From assembly GCF_003865405.1 (NCBI RefSeq), contig NZ_RQVQ01000007.1:48969-112968 (forward strand): a stretch of DNA of 64,000 nt, in the 5' to 3' direction. The notes under the pieces were generated by a model, which searched no databases, had not been told where the DNA came from, and saw only the letters and a program-made list of their open reading frames with translations. Positions 28,013-35,623 of the stretch are shown here, in pieces. Within the stretch, counting starts at the first letter, position 1; each line of letters opens with the position of its first letter. Origin of the DNA: Paenimyroides tangerinum (GTDB lineage: Bacteria > Bacteroidota > Bacteroidia > Flavobacteriales > Flavobacteriaceae). The position numbers and the translations under genes were made by a program.

Positions 28013-28630
28013 CTATTCTATTATTAAATCGGTTATATTTTCTAAATTACAATTTTGGTTATGATAAAAGATAAAATTCTCTAAATCACCATAATATTCA
28101 ATAACTATTTGCCTTTTTAATTTAGTAGGTTTATCCGAAATAATGGTATGATATGAATTCCAAGGATAATCTTTTATTTTATCTACGAATCCATGTGTAA
28201 CTGGATTATTATGGATGTAATAAATAAGATTTTGAAAATATGTTTCAGATTCAATTTCCCTTCTTTGAAATGGCTTTTCAAATAGATTGCCGGTTCTACT
28301 AAATTTTTTATTAATTGATTGTGTATATGCGTTAAAGAAATGACCAAATTGTTTTGATGGATTAATTTCTTTTGGTTTTGTTATTGTTGAATATTTTAAT
28401 TTTTCAAAACCAATTTCTTCTTCAAGTCTAATATAAATCAAAAAATGAAAATGATTTTTTAGTAAACACCAAGCAAATGTATCTGCGATAGGACTTATAT
28501 ATTTGTTATATAATTTTAAAAAATAAAAATAACTTTCTTTATCATAAAAAATATCAATACCATTATTACCACGATTGTAAATGTGATAATATTTTCCTTT
28601 TTCGAGTGGTATTGGTTTATATGTTTTCAT
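28013..28630 (-). CDS. REP-associated tyrosine transposase (RAYT, Y1/IS200-like)
   Basis: A 205-residue protein of the TnpA_REP/IS200-like family. The start GKYYHIYNRGNNG is diagnostic, the HUH metal-binding motif is His60-Phe-His62 in LLKNHFHFLI, and the C-terminal NNPVTHGFVDKIKDYPWNSYH matches RAYT proteins. These single-copy Y1 nucleases act on short REP palindromes. Two 33-base palindromes lie immediately on either side of the gene and a third about 1.1 kb away, consistent with a REP/RAYT system. It sits inside the aromatic catabolic operon in the same orientation, so it may be co-transcribed. Confidence 0.88.
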   Translation of the reverse strand: MKTYKPIPLEKGKYYHIYNRGNNGIDIFYDKESYFYFLKLYNKYISPIADTFAWCLLKNHFHFLIYIRLEEEIGFEKLKYSTITKPKEINPSKQFGHFFNAYTQSINKKFSRTGNLFEKPFQRREIESETYFQNLIYYIHNNPVTHGFVDKIKDYPWNSYHTIISDKPTKLKRQIVIEYYGDLENFIFYHNQNCNLENITDLIIE

Positions 28631-28649
28631 TTTATAACTAAGATTTACT

Positions 28650-28682
28650 AACTCCGACAGAGTTTTAAACTCTGTCGGAGTT
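28650..28682. repeat. REP-like 33-base palindrome, copy 2
   Basis: Perfect 16-base inverted repeat around a single central base (arm AACTCCGACAGAGTTT). It lies 19 bases upstream of the RAYT start and is the best conserved of the three copies. It would form a long hairpin in the operon mRNA and may protect or end the upstream message. Confidence 0.85.
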
Positions 28683-28741
28683 GAAATAGTATATTTAAAT
28701 TATCGTCAAATATGATAAGTTAAGTTTACATTATTTTCGAA

Positions 28742-29713
28742 TTATTCATCTGATTTATTCACAAACGTTATTTTCTTAGTTGGAGCTACATTCACACGTA
28801 AATCGAAAATATCAAAACGATTGTAATGACCTAAAATGTCGTGCATTTGTTTTGGTTGAATACATTTTGATAAATCAATATCGGCATAAACAATTCCTTC
28901 TTCATCGATTAAAGGTTTTCCAATAACAGCCCCGTTTGGTCCGATAAATCCAGAGAAAGAGCTACTTTTTCTTGAAAGTAATTCTTCAACATTCGGAACA
29001 TCTTCTTTTAAGGCATCCATAATTTCCTGAGAAATGGTCGAACACGAAACAATCGTAAATAATTTCCCTTCGAATGAATGTGCTGCTGCTCTAATCTTTA
29101 TAGCTTCGGCCATATCATAATCTGGCGGAGCAACAGGAAGCGAAATATAATTGGCAATGTGAATTAATTCGCCTTGAGCTAACAAAGTAAAACGAGCTAA
29201 AGTATTTGTGTTTTCGCCACAAGCTAAAGTTCCTAAAGGTCCAACTTCGGTATCGTAAACTTTTAGTGAAGAACCGTCACCAGAAGTCCAAGTTAATTTT
29301 TCTGCCCAAGTTGGAACTAGTTTTCGATGTTTTCCGATTAATTCCCCTTTGTTGTTGATGATTAAATTGGTATTGTAAATTTCACCATAACTATCTCCGC
29401 GTTCGTTGATTCCGATTACGACTGTCATATCGTATTCATTCGCTGCATTATATAAAGCTTGCATTGCAACATCATTTACAGCAACTGAATTTTTATATAA
29501 TTCTTCGTACCATTTGCTTCCTTGAACTGGCGTCATAATCCAGTTCCAATACGGATATCCCGAAATAAAAACTTCTGGGAAAGCAATTAGTTTCGCTCTG
29601 TTTTCGTGTGCTTCTTTAATAAAAGAAATAGCTTTTTCGATTGTTTTTTCAACATTCAAAAAAACAGGAGCTGTTTGAACCGTTGCGGCTTTAAATTTTT
29701 TAAACGTTATCAT
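28742..29713 (-). CDS. Nitrilase-superfamily C-N hydrolase (nitrilase branch)
   Basis: A 323-residue carbon-nitrogen hydrolase with the full catalytic triad: Glu47 in AFPEVFISGYPYW, Lys131 in GKHRKLVPT and Cys165 in GTLACGENTNTL. The C-G-E-N sequence after the second strand and the tryptophan-rich GYPYWNW are typical of true nitrilases rather than amidases. It converts a nitrile to a carboxylate (or, less likely here, hydrolyses an amide). Placement between thioesterase and dioxygenase genes suggests it feeds or processes an aromatic or nitrogen-containing intermediate; the substrate is not inferable. Confidence 0.85.
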   Translation of the reverse strand: MITFKKFKAATVQTAPVFLNVEKTIEKAISFIKEAHENRAKLIAFPEVFISGYPYWNWIMTPVQGSKWYEELYKNSVAVNDVAMQALYNAANEYDMTVVIGINERGDSYGEIYNTNLIINNKGELIGKHRKLVPTWAEKLTWTSGDGSSLKVYDTEVGPLGTLACGENTNTLARFTLLAQGELIHIANYISLPVAPPDYDMAEAIKIRAAAHSFEGKLFTIVSCSTISQEIMDALKEDVPNVEELLSRKSSSFSGFIGPNGAVIGKPLIDEEGIVYADIDLSKCIQPKQMHDILGHYNRFDIFDLRVNVAPTKKITFVNKSDE

Positions 29714-29730
29714 TTTTTATCATTTATACT

Positions 29731-29763
29731 AACTCCAACAGAGTTTCAAACTCTGTCGGAGTT
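29731..29763. repeat. REP-like 33-base palindrome, copy 3
   Basis: Inverted repeat of 16-base arms with one mismatched pair (AACTCCAACAGAGTTT against the complement of CGAC). It lies between the thioesterase and nitrilase genes, 7 bases after the thioesterase stop. Confidence 0.82.
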
Positions 29764-29770
29764 GTTCATG

Positions 29771-30190
29771 TTATATTATAAATTTTGATATTTTTTCTTT
29801 AGTTTCTTCATTAAATGCCTCTGACTTTATAGTCTTTCTATCTTCAGCAATAGCAACATTTACTAAAGTAACTTCACCTTCTAAAACGGTTTTATCTTCT
29901 TGGTTAGTGAAATGAAATCCGCAGATTACCGATGAATTTTTAAGTTCTTTTACCCAAAGTTTTTTGGTTAAAGTTTCTCCAATTCGGGCAGCATTTTTAA
30001 ACTGAACTTTTAAATCAACGGTTGGAATTCCGTTTGTTTCGTGAATTTTTGAAAACGGTCGATCTAAAGCTTCATCAAACCAATCTTCAACTAAATCGTT
30101 TACCATTTCTAAAAAGCGAGGATAAAAAACAATTCCTGCAAAATCGGTATGTCTAAAACGTATTTGTTCTTCTTTTATAAAATAGTTCAT
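29771..30190 (-). CDS. 4-hydroxybenzoyl-CoA thioesterase-family hotdog protein
   Basis: A 139-residue single-hotdog thioesterase. The catalytic Asp is residue 16 in RFRHTDFAGIVFYPRF, matching the D-x-A-x-IVFYP motif of 4-hydroxybenzoyl-CoA thioesterases. Between the CoA ligase and ring-cleavage genes its likely job is hydrolysing the hydroxylated aryl-CoA (for example gentisyl-CoA) to free acid and CoA before ring opening. Confidence 0.85.
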   Translation of the reverse strand: MNYFIKEEQIRFRHTDFAGIVFYPRFLEMVNDLVEDWFDEALDRPFSKIHETNGIPTVDLKVQFKNAARIGETLTKKLWVKELKNSSVICGFHFTNQEDKTVLEGEVTLVNVAIAEDRKTIKSEAFNEETKEKISKFII

Positions 30191-30227
30191 TTTATTATTT
30201 TAATTCTTTATTTATAAATATAGAAAC

Positions 30228-31808
30228 TTATTTCAACTTAAAGCGTTGAATTTTACCAGTTTCTGTTTTTGGTAGAAGTTCTAAGAAATTAATTATTCTT
30301 GGATATTTATATGGCGCAGCATTTTCTTTAAACCAATTTTGAATATGAACTTTAAAATTATCAGATGCTAAATTTTTATCTTTTAAAATAATATTTGCAC
30401 AAACCAACATACCACGTTCTTCGTCTTTAATACCTACAACCGCACATTCTAAAATAGCTTCGTGCATCAATAAAACACTTTCAACCTCAATTGCAGCGAT
30501 ATTGTATCCAGATGAAATAATCATATCGTCTCCACGAGCAACAAACCAGAAGAAACCATCTTCATCTTGTGTAAAAATATCACCTGTAATATTCCAACCG
30601 TTTTGAACGTATTCAGCTTGTTTATCTGTTCGATTTAAATATTTACAGCCTGTAATTCCACGAACTGCTAATCTTCCAGGAACATTGTTTTCTGCTTGTT
30701 TTCCGTTTTCATCGACAATCATTGCTTCATAACCTGTTATCGGAATCCCAGTTGAACCTGCTTTAAAATGTTGATCGTTTGATGAAATAAAAATATGTAG
30801 CATTTCTGTAGCGCCAATTCCATCAATGATTTTTAAATCGGTTGCTTTATACCAATCTTCCCAAACTTTTAAAGGTAAAGTTTCTCCTGCAGAAACGCAT
30901 TTTCGTAAACTCGAAATGTTATAATCTTTACATTTTTCTGTTAATATGCGCCAAGCAGTTGGAGCTGTAAAACAAATGGTAACTTTATGTTTTTCGATGG
31001 TTGCCAATAAAACATCAGGATTTGGTTTTTCGATTAAAACAGTACTGGCTCCAAAATACATCGGAAATAATACCAAACCTCCTAAACCAAAAGTAAATCC
31101 GATAGGTGGTGTTCCTGTAAAAATATCGTTTGGTGTTGGTTGTAATGAGAAATTTGGAAAAGCTTCGCAAATATTTAAAACATCTTTATGAAAATGTGCC
31201 GTCATTTTTGGATTTCCGGTTGTTCCAGAAGTAAATCCGATTAAGGCAACATCATTAGCTTTTGATTTATAGTTTTCGAATGTTTTTGGTTTTGATTCCA
31301 TTAAAGCCTCGAAATCAGTAGTTCCGAAAAATAGTTTTTCTTTTACGTAATTACTTTTGATAAGATTAACTTCTTCCGCTAAAGAAATATCTGAAATGAT
31401 GTGTGAAATTTCTGCACATTCAACCATAGTTTCTAATTCTTTCGCACGTAGTAATGGCATTGTCGCTACAACAATTCCGCCAGCTTTGATAATTGCAAAC
31501 CAACAAGCTACCATCATCGGATTGTTACAAGAACGTAACAAAACACGATTTCCTGATTTCAGATTTAAATCATCAATTAAAATATGTGCAATCTGATTGG
31601 CTTTTTCAAATACATCTTGATATGTCCAAACATTTGAATCAGTAATTAAGCATTCACGATTTCCGAAACCATTTTTGCAATGTTCATCCAAAAGTTTGTT
31701 TACACAATTCAAATCATCAGGATGTTGAAATTGCGGTAAATCTAAAAAAGAATATTGTGGTTGTAAATCTGAATCGGGTAAATGAAACCTAACAAAATTA
31801 TCTTCCAT
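30228..31808 (-). CDS. Aryl-CoA ligase (salicylate/2-aminobenzoate--CoA ligase type)
   Basis: A 526-residue AMP-forming acyl-CoA synthetase. Motifs: ALIGFTSGTTGNPKMTAHFHKD (P-loop region, seen in two parts), IDGIGATEMLHIFISS (A5), WNITGDIFTQDEDGFFWFVARGDD (A7-A8 hinge) and TETGKIQRFKL (A10 lysine). The N-terminus (FVRFHLPDSDLQPQY) and overall pattern resemble 2-aminobenzoate and benzoate-type ligases. It would activate salicylate or anthranilate to the CoA ester for the adjacent monooxygenase, whose start codon region is only 3 bases away. Confidence 0.82.
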   Translation of the reverse strand: MEDNFVRFHLPDSDLQPQYSFLDLPQFQHPDDLNCVNKLLDEHCKNGFGNRECLITDSNVWTYQDVFEKANQIAHILIDDLNLKSGNRVLLRSCNNPMMVACWFAIIKAGGIVVATMPLLRAKELETMVECAEISHIISDISLAEEVNLIKSNYVKEKLFFGTTDFEALMESKPKTFENYKSKANDVALIGFTSGTTGNPKMTAHFHKDVLNICEAFPNFSLQPTPNDIFTGTPPIGFTFGLGGLVLFPMYFGASTVLIEKPNPDVLLATIEKHKVTICFTAPTAWRILTEKCKDYNISSLRKCVSAGETLPLKVWEDWYKATDLKIIDGIGATEMLHIFISSNDQHFKAGSTGIPITGYEAMIVDENGKQAENNVPGRLAVRGITGCKYLNRTDKQAEYVQNGWNITGDIFTQDEDGFFWFVARGDDMIISSGYNIAAIEVESVLLMHEAILECAVVGIKDEERGMLVCANIILKDKNLASDNFKVHIQNWFKENAAPYKYPRIINFLELLPKTETGKIQRFKLK

Positions 31809-31811
31809 AGC

Positions 31812-34064
31812 TTATTTTTTATTACTTTTTGGTTTCAATGCACGTTTCATTTTCTCTAATTGATTTCTTGAAGTTTGCTCTGAACTTAATAAAGTATGAA
31901 CTCCTTTTTCGTATGATATCGGAGCCTCAAGATTTTCAATTGCTTCATAAGCTTTTGCCTTTATAGCAAAATATGGGTCTAATAAAAGTGGTTTTCCTAA
32001 GGCAATTAAATCTGCTTTTCCACTTAAAATAATTGTGTTTATTTGGTCGATATCTGTAATGTTTCCTGCGGTAATGGTTGGAATTTGAACCGTATTTCTA
32101 ATAGCATCAGAGAATGGAACTTGCCACATTCTACCACCTTTTGGTTGTTGATTTATGACTGTGTTTCCCGTAGAAACATTAATAATATTCGCTCCAGCTT
32201 CTTTAAAAGCTTTAGAAATTGTATAAACATCTTTTTCAGTAATTCCATTTTCAGCCCAATCTGTTGCTGAAATACGTACAGAAATTGGTTTTTCTTTAGG
32301 GAAATTATTACGAATTGCCTTGAGAACTTCTAACGGAAAACGTAATCTATTTTCAATTGTTCCACCAAATTCATCGGTTCTTGTATTGGTTAAAGGCGAT
32401 AAAAATGTTGCTAACAAAAAACCGTGATGCGCTTGAAGTTCAATCATATCAAAATTTGCTTTTTCGGCATTAAGAGTTGCAATCGCAAATTCATTTCTGA
32501 TTTGGTGCATTTGTTCACGATTCATTTCTGAAGGAGTTGAACTATTTTCCGAAAATGCTAAAGGCGAAGCTGAAATCAAGTTTTTAGAAATTTGACTTTT
32601 TCTTCCAGCGTGACCTAATTGAATAGCTGTTTTGGTTTTGGTATGTTGATGAATGAAATCGTTAATTCGTTTCCAAGCAGACGTTTGTTCATTTGTGTAA
32701 ATTCCTGGACAACCTAAAGTAATGCGACCATCGTCTGAAATTGCTGTCATTTCTGTGAAAACCAAACCTAATCCGCCTAGTGCGCGAGATGTGTAATGTT
32801 GAAAATGCCAATCGTTAATTAAACCATTTTCAGCTTTATATTGTCCCATTGCCGACATCACAATACGATTTTCAATTTTTAAATGTCCTAGATTGAATGG
32901 CGTAAATGCAGCCGAATTTGAATCGAAATGATTGATTTCTTTAAATTCATTAACCACTTTATCGGTGTAAGATTTATCACGTAAACGTAAATTTTCGTAG
33001 GTAACTTTTTTTGAACGTGTCATACATCCAAATGAAAACTGATAAAATGGATGTTGATTATTACGATCCATATTTTCGAACCAATCTAAAGAAACGGTTG
33101 CCGCATATTGAATCATTTCAACCGGATTTCTTCTGGTATTTTCATATTGTTCAAAAGCAGCTTGAACATTGTCTGGATTAGCAATTACTGCATCTGATAA
33201 TCCAATCGCGCAATCCATTGCTAATTTTGTACCTGAACCAATAGAATAATGTGCCGTAGCTTTTGCATCGCCAAGAAGTACAATATTTTTATACGACCAA
33301 TTTTTGTTGGTTACGTGTGGAAATTGACGCCAATGCGATTTGTTGGTTATCAATGGGTGACCGTCTAATTCGTCTTTGAAAATTTCAGAAAGTTTTGAAA
33401 CCGTATCGTTTTCGTTATCGACTTCGAAGTTTAATTTTTCCCAAGTTTCATTGCTACATTCAAAAATCCAAGTACTCATTCCTTCTTCGTATTGATAAGA
33501 ATGTGCAACGATGCTTCCGTAAGGTGTTGTTCTGAAGAAATAAGTGAACGCATCTAACGGTTTTGTTGAGCCTAACCAAACAAATCGATTTGATTTCATT
33601 TGAATTTGGGTTCCGAATTCTTTTTCAAATTGTGTGCGAATACCGCTTCCAATTCCGTCAGCTGCTACAATAATATCTGAATTTTTAAAAGCTTTTAGGT
33701 TCTCAAAATTTTGTTCAAAATGTAAGCGAATACCTTCTTCGTTACAACGTTGATGCAATAATTTTAAAAGTGTTTTTCTTGAGCATCCACAAAAACCATT
33801 TCCGGCAACGCTAACTTGTTTTCCGTCACGAGCTACAACAATGTCATCCCAATACGCAAATTCACTACGAATAAGTTCGTACGATTGCATATCACGTTTC
33901 AAGAATTCACCTAAAGTTTCGTCTGAGAAAACAACTCCGAATCCAAAACTATCATCGGGTTTATTTCTTTCGTAAATGTCAATTTCACAATGTGGCATTG
34001 CTTTTTTGGTAAGGATGGAAAAATATAATCCTCCAGGTCCGCCACCAATTACTGTAATTTTCAT
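31812..34064 (-). CDS. Bifunctional FAD monooxygenase/old-yellow-enzyme fusion (salicylyl-CoA 5-hydroxylase or 2-aminobenzoyl-CoA monooxygenase type)
   Basis: A 750-residue fusion. Residues 1 to about 370 are a group A flavin monooxygenase: ITVIGGGPGGLYFSIL (FAD Rossmann), ADGIGSGIRTQFE and VLLGDAKATAHYSIGSGTKLA (the GD motif). Residues about 390-750 are an OYE-type flavin barrel: FTPFNLGHLKIENRIVMSAMGQY, AIQLGHAGRKSQ, ELQAHHGFLLATFLSPLTN (in parts) and ITAGNITDIDQIN. This domain order is that of 2-aminobenzoyl-CoA monooxygenase/reductase and of salicylyl-CoA 5-hydroxylases. With a gentisate-type dioxygenase nearby, 5-hydroxylation of an aryl-CoA is likely. Its start overlaps the flavin reductase-like stop by 4 bases. 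Confidence 0.88.
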   Translation of the reverse strand: MKITVIGGGPGGLYFSILTKKAMPHCEIDIYERNKPDDSFGFGVVFSDETLGEFLKRDMQSYELIRSEFAYWDDIVVARDGKQVSVAGNGFCGCSRKTLLKLLHQRCNEEGIRLHFEQNFENLKAFKNSDIIVAADGIGSGIRTQFEKEFGTQIQMKSNRFVWLGSTKPLDAFTYFFRTTPYGSIVAHSYQYEEGMSTWIFECSNETWEKLNFEVDNENDTVSKLSEIFKDELDGHPLITNKSHWRQFPHVTNKNWSYKNIVLLGDAKATAHYSIGSGTKLAMDCAIGLSDAVIANPDNVQAAFEQYENTRRNPVEMIQYAATVSLDWFENMDRNNQHPFYQFSFGCMTRSKKVTYENLRLRDKSYTDKVVNEFKEINHFDSNSAAFTPFNLGHLKIENRIVMSAMGQYKAENGLINDWHFQHYTSRALGGLGLVFTEMTAISDDGRITLGCPGIYTNEQTSAWKRINDFIHQHTKTKTAIQLGHAGRKSQISKNLISASPLAFSENSSTPSEMNREQMHQIRNEFAIATLNAEKANFDMIELQAHHGFLLATFLSPLTNTRTDEFGGTIENRLRFPLEVLKAIRNNFPKEKPISVRISATDWAENGITEKDVYTISKAFKEAGANIINVSTGNTVINQQPKGGRMWQVPFSDAIRNTVQIPTITAGNITDIDQINTIILSGKADLIALGKPLLLDPYFAIKAKAYEAIENLEAPISYEKGVHTLLSSEQTSRNQLEKMKRALKPKSNKK

Positions 34065-34669
34065 AAGTTTCTTTTGATTGTAAAAATTTCTCCCAATTTG
34101 CTGTAATTAGAACCAGCTAATCGAGCAACAGGTTTATAAGTTTCTAAGTTGATTTTAAAATTATCGAGTAAGATTTCTTCATTAATATGAATCATTTTTA
34201 CTTTTCCGATTACCACGCAAGCGCCACCATTAGAATGATTTTCTAAAAAGTAATGATGAACCATTTCGCATTCGAAATGTGCTTTTGCCTCACCAACTCG
34301 CATTGGTTTTATAGTTTGAGATGGAATAGGAGTAAGATTGGCTAATTCAAACTCGTCGATATCTGAAGTTACATTGTTAGAAGTAAGATTCATTTGTTCA
34401 ACCAAATCTTCTGTAACCAGATTTACAACAAATTCTTTTGTAGCTAAAACGTTATTTAATGTGTCTTTGTTTTTGTTTCCAGTTCTAACGGTTGAAAACA
34501 TAATATGTGGAGGATCTTCTCCAACGACATTAAAAAAGGAAAAAGGAGCAAGGTTGTTTATTCCGTTTTCATCTTTAGTAGAAATCCATCCAATCGGACG
34601 TGGAATTACTAAACCTGTTAGCAGTTTGTAAAGTGTACTAGATTCTGTGTTTTCTACTAAAATTTGCAT
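34061..34669 (-). CDS. Flavin reductase-like (FMN split-barrel) protein
   Basis: A 202-residue member of the flavin reductase-like/DIM6-NTAB family. Signature residues: VIPRPIGWISTKDENGINNLAPFSFFN (in segments), PPHIMFSTVR, and NTLATKEFVVNLV-type spacing (here NNVLATKEFVVNLV). Such proteins bind FMN and often supply reduced flavin or reduce small substrates. ATGA overlap with the monooxygenase gene shows translational coupling. First gene of the catabolic operon. Confidence 0.85.
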   Translation of the reverse strand: MQILVENTESSTLYKLLTGLVIPRPIGWISTKDENGINNLAPFSFFNVVGEDPPHIMFSTVRTGNKNKDTLNNVLATKEFVVNLVTEDLVEQMNLTSNNVTSDIDEFELANLTPIPSQTIKPMRVGEAKAHFECEMVHHYFLENHSNGGACVVIGKVKMIHINEEILLDNFKINLETYKPVARLAGSNYSKLGEIFTIKRNL

Positions 34670-34687
34670 ATAAAAAATATTTATTCA

Positions 34688-34741
34688 CAAATAAAGCAAA
34701 AAAAAATCATATCAATAAATTTTATCTTAATTCTATTGATA
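34688..34741 (-). promoter_or_regulatory. Candidate promoter and operator of the catabolic operon
   Basis: On the minus strand, TTTATTTG (34688-34695) is one base off the TAnnTTTG -7 consensus, with a TTG at the -33 position 17 bases further upstream. That TTG lies in an inverted repeat TATCAATA (34710-34717) / TATTGATA (34734-34741), arms 24 bases apart centre to centre. A dimeric regulator could bind here; no regulator gene is adjacent. Confidence 0.4.
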
Positions 34742-34783
34742 AAAATATATTTATTCTATTTCTTTAGTGGAATTATTGAACAA

Positions 34784-34813
34784 AAAAAAACTCTCAAATC
34801 TGAGAGTTTTTAA
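34784..34813 (-). terminator. Terminator of the TonB receptor/DUF4249 operon
   Basis: Perfect 10-base stem AAAACTCTCA/TGAGAGTTTT around an AATC loop with flanking A and T runs, 4 bases after the DUF4249 stop. It insulates this unit from the catabolic operon promoter. Confidence 0.85.
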
Positions 34814-34816
34814 ATA

Positions 34817-35620
34817 TTATTGAATGGTGTAACTTGCACTTTCTCGTTTTGCAATATGAAAATATCCTAAAGGAAAATCATTTGAATCTGTTGTGTTAGA
34901 AATGTTTCCTTTTAAAGTTCCGGTTGGAGTTGCAAACGGATTTCCTGCGGAAGCTGCATTACTAAACATTTTACTTAAGTAGTTGTAATAAACTTTATTT
35001 ATTTTAGCTAAAGAAAAATTTATCGTTTCTCCGAGTTGGTCTTCTTCTGCAAAATATAAATCATAACTTAAGTTACCATTTGTAAATTGATCATTACCTA
35101 CCGAAAAATCATTTTCTTTTAAGTCAACTGTTTGTGTTAAATAATAATCTTCTTCATCTGGATTGTCTTGGTAGTAAAAACGTATTTCATAATTATTTCC
35201 AGAAAAACCAGCATCGTTAATTTGTTCTACTTCTTCAATTACTGGAGCTTGAGTTACTTGAGAAATGGCTTTGTAAATTTTGCCATTGTATGAAATATTA
35301 AGCTCATATTCGTTTGTTACAAGCGGATTAAATGAATTATTTTCATAATATCCGTTTGACGTATAAGTAAATGGATAATCCAAATTTGTATTTAAATCTT
35401 TAATAATTACGGTTGCTGTTGAGATAAATTCATAACCATTTGCATAAAACGGAGCCGAATAATACATACGGATTTTGTTGTAATCGTTTTCATTCACAAA
35501 AATATTTGCATCGATTACTACACGTTTTTCGTATTGATCTAAATCTAAATCAATCACATCTTCGCAACTTGTAAATAATAAACTACAAGCTATTAATAAA
35601 GTATATAAGATTTTTTTCAT
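34817..35620 (-). CDS. DUF4249 lipoprotein (TonB receptor partner)
   Basis: A 267-residue lipoprotein (signal ending LLFTSC, then EDVIDLDLD). The start LDLDQYEKRVVIDANIF followed by YYSAPFYANG and VTQAPVIEEVEQI is the DUF4249 pattern, a beta-sandwich surface lipoprotein nearly always encoded directly after a TonB-dependent receptor in Bacteroidota. It probably caps or assists the receptor in nutrient capture. Three bases separate it from the receptor gene. Confidence 0.88.
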   Translation of the reverse strand: MKKILYTLLIACSLLFTSCEDVIDLDLDQYEKRVVIDANIFVNENDYNKIRMYYSAPFYANGYEFISTATVIIKDLNTNLDYPFTYTSNGYYENNSFNPLVTNEYELNISYNGKIYKAISQVTQAPVIEEVEQINDAGFSGNNYEIRFYYQDNPDEEDYYLTQTVDLKENDFSVGNDQFTNGNLSYDLYFAEEDQLGETINFSLAKINKVYYNYLSKMFSNAASAGNPFATPTGTLKGNISNTTDSNDFPLGYFHIAKRESASYTIQ

Positions 35621-35623
35621 GAT

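Noticed and set aside
30228..31808. Reading the aryl-CoA ligase as an acetyl-CoA synthetase or fatty acyl ligase
   Set aside because: Operon context and the N-terminal pattern favour an aromatic acid substrate.
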